From Dethiothermospora halolimnae (GTDB lineage Bacteria > Bacillota > Clostridia > Tissierellales > VENL01), in assembly GCF_037577855.1 (NCBI RefSeq), contig NZ_JBAKFX010000008.1:1-64000 (forward strand): a stretch of 64,000 bases of DNA. The letters are read 5' to 3'. The notes beneath the pieces are model-generated. The model ran no database searches, was not told where the DNA came from, and was given only the letters and a program-made list of their open reading frames with translations. Within the stretch, counting starts at the first letter, position 1. Every line of letters begins with the position of its first letter. Position numbers and translations under genes: made by a program. Positions 42,151 through 49,660 of this stretch are shown here, in pieces.

Positions 42151-42789
42151 TTCTTCTTCTGTTTTTTCATCTTCCCCTACTAGCTTAGGTTCTTCTTTCA
42201 CTTGTATAAAGTCATCATTTGGTTCATCTTCATCTAGAAACTCTTCTTTAAATGTTGAAAGGGTTGCTATTATTTCTTCGGTATCACTTAATATTGAAAT
42301 CTCATCTCCAAATTCTACATCTGATATTCTTAATGAATTTCCTAGGGTTAGATTAGATACATCAACAGATATAGACTTTGGAACATCATTTGGATAACAT
42401 TCGATATTAATTTTTTCAAGTTGTTGTTGCAGTATCCCATTGTCTTTTATAAGTTTTTTACCACTTATGGTTATAGGTACCTGGGTATGTATTTTTTCAG
42501 ATACATTTACCTGTTGTAAATCAATATGTATTATCTCATCGCTTATAACATCCCTTTGTACTTCCTTTATCATAGCTGGATAATCAGTTCCATTTATTGA
42601 CACACTTATAACAGCATTTTCTCCAAATTCCCTTATTAGCTTATTTAATTGATTGCTATCAATTTCTAGGGGATAATTTGTAAAGTGGTGACCATATATT
42701 ATCCCTGGAACATTACCCCTTCTTCTTGTTCTATGACTTGCATTGGTTCCAGTTTCATTTCTTAAACCACAGCTTAAAAGATTGTTCAA
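42148..42789 (-). CDS. Ribosomal protein L25/general stress protein Ctc family, paralogue A
   Basis: The 213-residue protein begins with TTG after GGGAGGG. It has an N-terminal L25 domain (about 10-95; GNVPGIIYGH, AMIKEVQRDVISDEIIHIDLQQV) and a TL5/Ctc beta domain (about 100-190; ITISGKKLI, DVSNLTLGNSLRISDVE) followed by an acidic tail. L25/Ctc binds 5S rRNA in the 50S subunit. The N-terminus NNLLSCGLRNETGT is atypical for this family. A second member lies about 270 bases upstream on the same strand. Confidence 0.85.
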   Translation of the reverse strand: MNNLLSCGLRNETGTNASHRTRRRGNVPGIIYGHHFTNYPLEIDSNQLNKLIREFGENAVISVSINGTDYPAMIKEVQRDVISDEIIHIDLQQVNVSEKIHTQVPITISGKKLIKDNGILQQQLEKINIECYPNDVPKSISVDVSNLTLGNSLRISDVEFGDEISILSDTEEIIATLSTFKEEFLDEDEPNDDFIQVKEEPKLVGEDEKTEEE

Positions 42790-42862
42790 AAAACATCCCT
42801 CCCGTCTTTCTTCATTAGTATGTCCAAAGTTATTTTTTTTAAACGGGAGGAGGAAATTTTTA

Positions 42863-42960
42863 AGTTGGGGGATTACGAATCCCCCAACAACTTAAATAAT
42901 AAATACCACAACAATTTAAATAATAAATACCACAACAATTTAAACGATGAATTTACTTCA
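42863..42960. repeat. Palindrome plus 24-base tandem repeat between L25 paralogues
   Basis: A GGGGGATTACGAATCCCCC palindrome (42863-42890) is followed by two to three tandem copies of a 24-base unit beginning ACAACAATTTAAATAATAAA (about 42887-42945), the last one degenerate. Confidence 0.75.
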
Positions 42961-43013
42961 ACTTAAATAATGAATTCCTAAATATTTAAAAATTATAAAT
43001 ACTTTAAACTCAA

Positions 43014-43041
43014 AAATAGGGCTTGGATACATCCAAGCCCT
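43014..43041 (-). terminator. Terminator of the second L25 gene
   Basis: AGGGCTTGGAT / ATCCAAGCCCT with an A-run on the left (T-run on the minus strand), 17 bases after the stop. Confidence 0.8.
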
Positions 43042-43058
43042 AATCTCTCAACTTTCCT

Positions 43059-43679
43059 CTATTCCAAAATGCTTTTATCACTTTCATATATTGGTTCATC
43101 AGTATCTTCGCTTATTTCATCGCTGGTGGTTGATGTAAGGGATACAACAACCTCTGATAATTCATTTAACACATCTATATTTTCATCATTCAATACATCC
43201 ATATCTTCTACCAATAATGCCTCCCCATATTTAAGATTAGAAACATCTAACTCAAAAGATTGGGGTATATACTTAGGTAAACATTGAATATCAAGTTCCA
43301 TTAATTGTTGTTGTAATATTGTTTTTGAACTCTTTACCTTTTCTTTTCCCGCTAAGTAAATAGGAACCTGTATTTTAATCTTTTCGTTATCGGATAATTG
43401 CTGAAAATCTATATGTAGTAAATTATCCTTTATTGTGTGTCTTTGTATATCCTTAATTATTACAGGAACTACCTCTCCGTCTAGTTCCATATTAACGGTA
43501 CCCCTTTGTCCATATTTATTTAATAACTTTTCCATCATGGATTCATCAATCTTTATTGACTTTGTCTCTTTATTATGTCCATACACTACAGCTGGGATAA
43601 ATCCTTCTTTTCTTAATTTATTGGAAGCTGATTTTCCACCACTATTTCTTAACTGAACCTTTAATTTTGATATTGGCAT
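43059..43679 (-). CDS. Ribosomal protein L25/general stress protein Ctc family, paralogue B
   Basis: Start taken at the ATG at 43679, seven bases after GGGGG; 206 residues. L25 domain (about 1-90; RKEGFIPAVVYGHNKETKSI, VIIKDIQRHTIKDNLLHIDF) and Ctc C-terminal domain (about 95-190; IYLAGKEKV, DVSNLKYGEALLVEDM). It has the canonical N-terminus (basic, RxGKSAS..RKEGFIP) expected for 5S rRNA binding, so it is the better candidate for the true ribosomal protein. The two paralogues are separated by a terminator and repeats and are probably expressed separately. Confidence 0.9.
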   Translation of the reverse strand: MPISKLKVQLRNSGGKSASNKLRKEGFIPAVVYGHNKETKSIKIDESMMEKLLNKYGQRGTVNMELDGEVVPVIIKDIQRHTIKDNLLHIDFQQLSDNEKIKIQVPIYLAGKEKVKSSKTILQQQLMELDIQCLPKYIPQSFELDVSNLKYGEALLVEDMDVLNDENIDVLNELSEVVVSLTSTTSDEISEDTDEPIYESDKSILE

Positions 43680-43842
43680 AAAAATTCCCCCTTTTTGTAT
43701 TTTATTCCTTATATATATTAAAGCAGAAAATTTAGAATATTTCAAATAAAAATAAATCCAATATTTAGTTTTGGACTTATTTTTTATATACCATTATTTA
43801 ACTTTATTAAACATCCTAATTTTTATAACAGTTTTTTAATGA

Positions 43843-44124
43843 TTAAGTTAAATTTAAAATATACTTAAGGGCAATCAATAAAATAATTCCTGGTACTCCT
43901 AAAAAACCTGCTATTAGTGCCGTCACAGGGTTAATGCCAATAAAAAATCCAAAAAACCCTCCAAAAAAATTAATTACAAATAAAACTACTCCTCCTATTA
44001 ATCCATTTATTAATAATTTAAAAATCCACTTTAATGGTATAACCAATAGCCATCCTACAAGATATAACATTATGAGCCCAACCATATATGCAATTATTAC
44101 ACTGGCACTTATATCTACACCCAT
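43843..44124 (-). CDS. bofA: Pro-sigma-K processing inhibitor BofA family
   Basis: The 93-residue protein has two hydrophobic helices (about 10-40) and an amphipathic C-terminal segment with GINPVTALIAGFLGVPGIILLIALKYIL, the BofA signature. In Bacillus BofA with SpoIVFA holds the SpoIVFB protease inactive until the forespore checkpoint is met. It lies downstream of yaaL as expected. ATG after GGGGTGGTTAT. Presence is consistent with sigma-K-controlled genes elsewhere in the window. Confidence 0.93.
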   Translation of the reverse strand: MGVDISASVIIAYMVGLIMLYLVGWLLVIPLKWIFKLLINGLIGGVVLFVINFFGGFFGFFIGINPVTALIAGFLGVPGIILLIALKYILNLT

Positions 44125-44183
44125 ATAACCACCCCTATATATACATGTCTATATACTAAATATATAGAGATATGAAAAAAATA

Positions 44184-44450
44184 TTACACATGAATGCCTT
44201 TTTTTCTTGCTTCCTTTAATAAATAACTATATCTTTTCTTAGTGGCCTCTAGCTTAAAAACTGCATAATCTATAAGGTCAGATTCCGTAACATTATTAAA
44301 GTAATCCTCTGCATCCTGCCAATCTTCATGGGCTCTATTTAGCATATAAAGTAAGTCCTTATCATCATCCTTCTGTTCATTTATATTGTTCCGTGAAAAA
44401 AAACTTTTAAATTTATTGTTTAGAGTTTCATATAAAGTATTGTTCTCCAT
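44184..44450 (-). CDS. yaaL: YaaL family (DUF2508) protein
   Basis: The 88-residue helical protein has LLYMLNRAHEDWQDAEDYFNN and DLIDYAVFKLEATKKRYSYLLKEAR, the DUF2508 pattern. Function unknown; always near recR and bofA in Firmicutes. Here it is separated from recR by a group of inserted genes and lies divergent from signal peptidase. ATG after GGGGGTATATTT. Confidence 0.9.
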   Translation of the reverse strand: MENNTLYETLNNKFKSFFSRNNINEQKDDDKDLLYMLNRAHEDWQDAEDYFNNVTESDLIDYAVFKLEATKKRYSYLLKEARKKGIHV

Positions 44451-44540
44451 AAATATACCCCCAAAATATTATTCTATTTGAGAGTATTGCCATTTTTTAG
44501 ATATTTATACTAGAAAGTCTTTTCCTTAATAACTTGTCTA

Positions 44541-44549
44541 TGATATAAT
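44541..44549 (+). promoter_or_regulatory. Extended -10 promoter of lepB
   Basis: TGATATAAT (TGN plus TATAAT). The ATG at 44548 that would open a longer lepB frame overlaps this -10 box, so it cannot be in the mRNA if the promoter is used. Confidence 0.6.
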
Positions 44550-44589
44550 GGCATATATCAACTATATATACATTAAAGAGGTGGTCATT

Positions 44590-45174
44590 ATTAAAAATAA
44601 AATATTAAAGGAAGTTATAGATTGGACTAAATCAATATTATTTGCTTTAGTTATAGCATTATTTATTAATGTATTTTTTATAGAGTCAAGTAGGGTTGAC
44701 GGTGCATCGATGCTACCTAATTTAGAACATGGAGATAGAATCTTGGCTATTAAAAATAATACTTTATTTAATTTAGATTTCGATTATGGAGATATAGTTA
44801 TTGTTGACGGAGATGTTAATCATATTAGGACCCTTAAGGATGAGTTTAGGGATAGTTCTATAGTTAGTATGCTTACAGGTAATGTTAATGAAGATATCTG
44901 GGTTAAAAGGGTAATAGGCAAGCCTGGAGATACATTAGAGATAAAAAATCATAAACTTTATAGAAATGGTAGTTTAGTAAAGGAAGACTATATAAGGGAA
45001 GAAATGACCCAATTAAATGAGACCTTTAAGGTTCCCAAAGACCATATTTTTGTAATGGGGGATAATAGAAACCATAGTGGCGATAGCAGAATGGTGGGTC
45101 CCATTCCAATGGGGAATGTTAGGGCTAAGGGGTTATTTAGATTTTTTCCATTTAATAAAATAGGAACGTTGTAA
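44590..45174 (+). CDS. lepB: Signal peptidase I
   Basis: The membrane-bound serine protease removes signal peptides. It has a membrane helix at the N-terminus (ILFALVIALFINVFF), the catalytic serine in VDGASMLPNLEHGD, the catalytic lysine in WVKRVIGKPGD, and GDNRNHSGDSR near the end; about 194 residues. The start is uncertain. The in-frame ATG at 44548 overlaps a -10 box and has no binding site, whereas AAAGAGGTG at 44575-44583 points to ATT at 44590 (or 44587). A rare ATT start is therefore proposed. A terminator follows. Confidence 0.88.
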   Translation: MKNKILKEVIDWTKSILFALVIALFINVFFIESSRVDGASMLPNLEHGDRILAIKNNTLFNLDFDYGDIVIVDGDVNHIRTLKDEFRDSSIVSMLTGNVNEDIWVKRVIGKPGDTLEIKNHKLYRNGSLVKEDYIREEMTQLNETFKVPKDHIFVMGDNRNHSGDSRMVGPIPMGNVRAKGLFRFFPFNKIGTL

Positions 45175-45198
45175 AAAGGGCCACGGGGCCCTTTTTTA
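45173..45198 (+). terminator. Terminator of lepB
   Basis: AAAAAGGGCC / GGGCCCTTTTTT, overlapping the end of the gene. Confidence 0.8.
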
Positions 45199-45215
45199 TC
45201 CTTTCAATTTATTTA

Positions 45216-46007
45216 TTATTCTTCAAGTTCCAGTTGGCTCTCTTCATTAAAAAAAGTCTTATACCCTAGGTTAACAAATAGGATTACAGTTAAAGCAACA
45301 CTCCCTAATATACCTAACATAATGGCAATCTGGTATTCAATAGCAGTCACAGGGGATATCCCTGATAAGATCTGTCCTGTCATCATTCCCGGTAAGAATA
45401 CAATTCCCATTCCCACCATGGAGTTTATAGTTGGTAAAATAGCTGAATCAAATGCATTATCAACAATTTCTTTAGATGCCATCTTTGGGGTGGCTCCAAG
45501 CATTAATGCTGATTCAACAAGATTCTTTTTACTATGGATTCCATCTATTAACCTAGTTACACCTAGTGAAATACCTGTCATTGAATTACCAATTAACATT
45601 CCAGCTATAGGAATAAAGTACCTTGGGTCATACCAAGGGGATATATTGATAACTACAAATAAGAAAAATAATAAACTGGATAGGGTCCCCAATATCATTG
45701 AAATTGCGATTATTTTCTTTATTTTATTCGATAGTTTAGTTTTAGTTCTCTTATAGATATTGTGGATTGCAAATGCTTCCATAATAATGATTATTACGAT
45801 TGTTATTAAAGGACTTATATTGTCAAATACATAAACAAGTATATATCCTGTTAAAATCAGTTGTAATGTCATCCTTATAGTAGAAATTACTATTTCCTTC
45901 TCCCTTGATATCCCCCTAATCTTAACCATTATAAGTACTAATATCACAAAAACATAGGCGGCAATCATTTGAAATATACTAAGATCTATTATGTTATTGA
46001 TTTCCAT
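45216..46007 (-). CDS. fetB: FetB-type iron export ABC transporter permease (UPF0014)
   Basis: The 263-residue protein has seven to eight membrane helices. The family hallmarks are IRMTLQLILTGYIL near residue 46, IAGMLIGNSMTGISLGVTRL near 134 and MVGMGIVFLPGMMTGQILSG near 196. FetAB (YbbL/YbbM) exports iron or supports metal/oxidative stress resistance in E. coli; the substrate in Clostridia is uncertain. It overlaps the ATPase gene by 14 bases. Confidence 0.9.
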   Translation of the reverse strand: MEINNIIDLSIFQMIAAYVFVILVLIMVKIRGISREKEIVISTIRMTLQLILTGYILVYVFDNISPLITIVIIIIMEAFAIHNIYKRTKTKLSNKIKKIIAISMILGTLSSLLFFLFVVINISPWYDPRYFIPIAGMLIGNSMTGISLGVTRLIDGIHSKKNLVESALMLGATPKMASKEIVDNAFDSAILPTINSMVGMGIVFLPGMMTGQILSGISPVTAIEYQIAIMLGILGSVALTVILFVNLGYKTFFNEESQLELEE

Positions 46008-46641
46008 ACTCCCCCTCCTTCACTACCTTGCCGTCCTTTACTTTAATAATCTTATTAGCAAATTCCTTGGCAATTTTTTTAGAGTGGGTTACCATAATTA
46101 AGGTTTTATGATTTCTCCTTGTATGATCTACTAGCTTCTTTATTATCATCTGTTCTGTCTCTTCATCTAGAGCAGAAGAAGGCTCATCTAATAAATAAAC
46201 CTCCGGTTCTAATAACATAATTCTACCAAGGGCTAGCCTTTGCTTTTCTCCCCCAGATAGTTTCCCAGCATCCTCTTCTAGTTCTTTATTTAACTTTACA
46301 GTTTTTAATATACTAGATAACTCTTTATCTGATACAAACGTCTTTTCACTAAATTTTAATCCTATAAGTAAATTTTCTTTTACACTGCCACTAAATATAG
46401 CTGGAGTTTGTGGAAGCATGATAACTTCTCTCCTAAGTTTAATAGGGTCAATTGCTTCTAAGGATTTCTCTTTGTAGGTAATCTCTCCCCTATTTGGACT
46501 GATTAATTTATTCAATAACCTTAACAATGTTGTTTTTCCGCTACCACTTTCTCCAACAATACAAGTAATATTATGTTTTGGAATATGGAGGTTGTCTATA
46601 TCTAGAATATCTTTATACTTTACTTCCTTTAGTTTATACAC
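45994..46641 (-). CDS. fetA: FetA-type ABC transporter ATP-binding protein
   Basis: The 215-residue ATPase has Walker A GESGSGKTTLLRLL near residue 32, Q-loop PQTPAIFSG, signature LSGGEKQRLALGRIM near 130, Walker B VYLLDEPSSALDEET near 152 and the switch histidine in MVTHSKK. GTG start behind AAAGGAGAGG. Forms the transporter with FetB, encoded immediately downstream. A putative small membrane peptide overlaps its start. Confidence 0.93.
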   Translation of the reverse strand: MYKLKEVKYKDILDIDNLHIPKHNITCIVGESGSGKTTLLRLLNKLISPNRGEITYKEKSLEAIDPIKLRREVIMLPQTPAIFSGSVKENLLIGLKFSEKTFVSDKELSSILKTVKLNKELEEDAGKLSGGEKQRLALGRIMLLEPEVYLLDEPSSALDEETEQMIIKKLVDHTRRNHKTLIMVTHSKKIAKEFANKIIKVKDGKVVKEGEYGNQ

Positions 46642-46790
46642 TGAATCCCTCTCCTTTCTCTAATTTTCCTTCTAACCCTCCTCTGTATTAGCAAAGTTAG
46701 CAATAAAATTATTAAGGTTGTTCCTGCTGTTCCAATTATATTTATAATTTTTTGTATCTTAACACTATTTTTAAATACTCTTTTTATAAT
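46629..46790 (-). CDS. Putative small single-helix peptide upstream of fetA
   Basis: A frame of about 53 residues with a basic start (IKRVFKNSVKIQKII), a hydrophobic helix (GTAGTTLIILLLTLLIQ) and a strongly basic tail (RRVRRKIRERRG). AAAAGGAGAAATAGT precedes an ATT codon at 46790; a TTG lies 18 bases further upstream. The frame ends 10 bases inside fetA. No standard start codon is well placed, so it may be a degraded or unusual gene. Confidence 0.35.
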   Translation of the reverse strand: MIKRVFKNSVKIQKIINIIGTAGTTLIILLLTLLIQRRVRRKIRERRGIQCIN

Positions 46791-46819
46791 ACTATTTCTC
46801 CTTTTCAAATACTAATTAC

Positions 46820-48106
46820 CTATTTAATCTCTAATATAGTTCGTTCAAGTGGACTTTCATCATTATGTATTGTTATATCTGGAATAGTTCCATTGGCTTC
46901 ATTTCCAGTTCCATCATTATTTAGTCCATAGAACATACTAAACCTAATAATAAGCCCGCTATTAGGAAGTGGAAACAGTATTGGATCTGCCACACCGCCA
47001 TCTCCACCTGTAGGTGTTCCAACTAAAGTGGCAAAGCCTGTATTCTTACAAAACATAACGAAATTTTCCGATGAAGAATATACCTTAGGACTAGTTAGTA
47101 CCCATACTTTCCCATTAAATCCATTTGATTTTTTAGATGGGTGTATAGTTTCTTCATCTATAACATAATGTGAAAAAAGTGATAAATTTTCTTTGTTAAG
47201 ACCATCGAACTCTGGCAATGTTGAAATTGGAAAAATTGAGTTTTCATCAAACCTCGCCTCTAAAAATGGAGTAGTGATGTCCCTTTGTCTTATTAAATAG
47301 TATCGTTTAGATGTCTTTTTTTCTGATAAGTTTGGTGATACTATTAATTCTTGCCAATACTTATCACTTCCCCCACTGTTATCTGTAATATCAATAATTA
47401 AGTTAGGGTATTCCCTAATCTTTTCAAAGAATTTTTCTAGTTTTAAACGGTCGGTTTCTATATTATCAAATCTAAATGTCTTTACTTTAATATAGGCGAT
47501 ATTTTTATCATCAATTATATCAAACTCTAAGTTTTCTCCATTAACTTGCCCTTTATTTCCACTATTCAATTTTTGTTCTTTATATTCTTCTTTCAATCCC
47601 TTTGTGCTTCTAAAACCCTTGTGACTACTATCTAATAGTGAGTAAGTATGTTTGCTTATGGGATTATATAAAGCCTCATACCAAGGTTTCATTTCATTCA
47701 CTTCTTCATCATCTAGTTCAGTTTTTGATAGAGTAAAGGTATTGTCATAAAAATTATACATATGCCCATCAAGTGCAAGTAAATGACCATAACCTTTAAA
47801 TTCTTTTAAAAAGTATTGAACTTCTTTCATAAATTCAATATCTGTATTTGATTTTTTTATCTCTCTCTTATATTCTTCATAAACAGCATCCTTATCAATG
47901 CCACTTTCTGAAACCTCATTCCAAAAGGGATATGAACTATATAATTTATCCCAAAGGTATTCAAAATCTTCTATTTTTTCTTCATCAGTTAAACCAATGA
48001 TTGTTTCATGATACTTGTTTAGTCTTGTAAAGGTTATTAATAGTATTGATGTTAAAACTATCAATATCATTATACTGCTTAGTATGATTTTTCTTTTTTT
48101 TACCAT
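46820..48106 (-). CDS. S41 family (tail-specific) peptidase
   Basis: The protein is about 428 residues when started at the ATG at 48106 behind GGTGAT; 48118 is an alternative. It has an N-terminal membrane anchor (KIILSSIMILIVLTSILLI) and an extracytoplasmic helical domain. The S41 catalytic domain follows, with LIIDITDNSGGSDKYWQEL near 240 and the nucleophile region VWVLTSPKVYSSSENFVMFC near 335-355; GTPTGGDGG follows. No PDZ domain is evident, so it belongs to the branch outside classical CtpA. The substrate is unknown. It is next to fetAB on the same strand. Confidence 0.85.
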   Translation of the reverse strand: MVKKRKIILSSIMILIVLTSILLITFTRLNKYHETIIGLTDEEKIEDFEYLWDKLYSSYPFWNEVSESGIDKDAVYEEYKREIKKSNTDIEFMKEVQYFLKEFKGYGHLLALDGHMYNFYDNTFTLSKTELDDEEVNEMKPWYEALYNPISKHTYSLLDSSHKGFRSTKGLKEEYKEQKLNSGNKGQVNGENLEFDIIDDKNIAYIKVKTFRFDNIETDRLKLEKFFEKIREYPNLIIDITDNSGGSDKYWQELIVSPNLSEKKTSKRYYLIRQRDITTPFLEARFDENSIFPISTLPEFDGLNKENLSLFSHYVIDEETIHPSKKSNGFNGKVWVLTSPKVYSSSENFVMFCKNTGFATLVGTPTGGDGGVADPILFPLPNSGLIIRFSMFYGLNNDGTGNEANGTIPDITIHNDESPLERTILEIK

Positions 48107-48286
48107 TTTTATCACCATATCCTTCGATAGTTTAATTTCACATATTTCCCTTTTTTATAAAAACTAATTTTTAAAACATGTCGTAATTCCCCATATTTTT
48201 TAATTCTATGTCATTCTAAGTATCCATACTGTTTCTTTATTTATTCTAATATCATACCCCATTTACCTTCTCGTAAAAACAAAAAC

Positions 48287-48336
48287 ATGCTCTTAAAGAA
48301 TTCAAAATGTCTTTAAGAGCATGTTTTTGATAAAAC
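48287..48336 (-). terminator. Terminator of recR
   Basis: AACATGCTCTTAAAG / CTTTAAGAGCATGTT with a 12-base loop and T/A-rich flanks on both sides. Confidence 0.8.
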
Positions 48337-48391
48337 TTTATTTTCAGTTATAAGACTTTCTTGCTATTTTTCCCTTTTTGATAGATCTAAT

Positions 48392-48991
48392 TTATATCTC
48401 TCTTCTTCCTTCTAAAGCCTTAGAAAGGGTCACTTCATCTGCATATTCTAAATCTCCACCAACTGGAATACCATGGGCTATTCTTGTTATCTTTATTCCC
48501 ATAGGTTTTAAAAGCTTTGATATATACATGGCAGTTGCTTCTCCTTCTATTGTTGGATTTGTAGCAATTATTACTTCCTTTATTTCTTCTTTATTTATCC
48601 TTTGTAATAATTCCTTTATTTTTATATCCTCTGGTCCTATATCATCCATAGGTGATATGCTTCCATGTAATACATGATAAAGTCCATTAAACTCCCTAGT
48701 TCTTTCCATTGCCACAATATCCCTAGGATCTTCCACAACACATATAACACTCTTATCCCGTTTTTTACTACTACATATTGGACAAGGATCCCTATCGGTT
48801 AGATTACTACATATGCTACAGTATTTTATATTTTTTTTAGCTTCCACAATTGATTTTGCAAGGCTATTTGCTTCTTCAGTGTTTAAGTCTAGTATATGGA
48901 AAGCTAATCTTTGGGCGGTCTTTTTCCCTATACCTGGTAGTTTGGCAAACTCTTCTATAAGCTTTGCAACTGGAACAGCAAAATATTCCAT
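48392..48991 (-). CDS. recR: Recombination protein RecR
   Basis: The 199-residue protein acts with RecO/RecF in loading RecA on gapped DNA. Helix-hairpin-helix KLPGIGKKTAQRLAFHIL near residue 17, zinc-finger CSICSNLTDRDPCPIC near 57-72, Toprim ICVVEDPRDIVAMER near 82 and the C-terminal Walker-like IATNPTIEGEATAMYI. ATG after CCTCC-complementary GGAGGGATATTT. In the dnaX-ybaB-recR order of most bacteria. Confidence 0.97.
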   Translation of the reverse strand: MEYFAVPVAKLIEEFAKLPGIGKKTAQRLAFHILDLNTEEANSLAKSIVEAKKNIKYCSICSNLTDRDPCPICSSKKRDKSVICVVEDPRDIVAMERTREFNGLYHVLHGSISPMDDIGPEDIKIKELLQRINKEEIKEVIIATNPTIEGEATAMYISKLLKPMGIKITRIAHGIPVGGDLEYADEVTLSKALEGRREI

Positions 48992-49011
48992 AAATATCCC
49001 TCCAGAGTAAA

Positions 49012-49042
49012 AAAGCGGCCAAAAAGCATGGCCGGCTTTTTC
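49012..49042 (-). terminator. GC-rich hairpin upstream of recR
   Basis: AAAAGCGGCC / GGCCGGCTTTT, imperfect, with A- and T-runs. On the minus strand it follows ybaB after the repeat block and could separate ybaB from recR transcription. Confidence 0.55.
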
Positions 49043-49054
49043 AATTTTAAATTA

Positions 49055-49235
49055 GTTGGGGGATTACGAATCCCCCAACAACCAATACGGGGAATGAATT
49101 CCCTTCTACGGTATTAAGGAATGAATTCCCTTCTACAGTATTAAGGAATGAATTCCCTTATTCCACATTAGGGGGAATGAGTTCCCTTATAGTTTATTGG
49201 GATTTATTCCTTTTATAGTAGCTTCGAATTCATTC
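49055..49235. repeat. Palindrome and 4-unit GGAATGAATTCC array between recR and ybaB
   Basis: A GGGGGATTACGAATCCCCC palindrome (49055-49082) is followed by four tandem units of about 27-30 bases (about 49089-49196). Each has the palindromic core GGAATGAATTCC (fourth: GGAATGAGTTCC) and a spacer such as CTTCTACGGTATTAA that decays along the array. TTCGAATTCATTCGAAGG (about 49222-49240) closes the block. Confidence 0.85.
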
Positions 49236-49272
49236 GAAGGTTACCTTATACCTAGATTATCTTAGTTATTCA

Positions 49273-49611
49273 TTAGAATAATCCTGGTATATTCATGCCT
49301 CCTGTTACTTTTCCCATTTCCTTTGAAACCATATCATCTGCTTTTCTTATGGCTTCATTAACTGCAGCAACTATTAGGTCCTCTAACATTTCAACATCAT
49401 CTGGATCTACAACTTCTTCGTCTATTTTAACCTCTAATATTTCCTTTTTACCATTGGCTTTAACATTTATTGCACCGCCACCGGCAGTTACTTCAACTTC
49501 TCTTTCTTCCAGTTCTTTTTGCATCTTAGCCATTTTCTTTTGCATTTTTTGAACTTGCTTCATCATGCCTCCCATATTTCCCATTCCTCCTGGGAATCCT
49601 CCTTTTGCCAT
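49273..49611 (-). CDS. ybaB: YbaB/EbfC nucleoid-associated protein
   Basis: The 112-residue protein has a glycine/methionine-rich N-terminus (GGFPGGMGNMGGMMKQVQ), a coiled-coil KMQKKMAKMQKELEEREVEV and the conserved beta/helix part (GGAINVKANGKKEILEVKID). YbaB dimers bind DNA without strict sequence preference. The start is the ATG at 49611, six bases after GGAGGAG. Conserved partner of dnaX and recR. Confidence 0.96.
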   Translation of the reverse strand: MAKGGFPGGMGNMGGMMKQVQKMQKKMAKMQKELEEREVEVTAGGGAINVKANGKKEILEVKIDEEVVDPDDVEMLEDLIVAAVNEAIRKADDMVSKEMGKVTGGMNIPGLF

Positions 49612-49660
49612 ATACAACTCCTCCTTGTTATTTATATTTATATATTTTAAAGTTTATATA

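Noticed and set aside
44548..44589. ATG at 44548 as start of signal peptidase I
   Set aside because: It overlaps the TATAAT -10 box and lacks a ribosome-binding site.
49085..49200. CRISPR-like array between recR and ybaB
   Set aside because: Only four units, palindromic core of 12 bases, spacers similar to each other and no cas genes; it is a tandem repeat.
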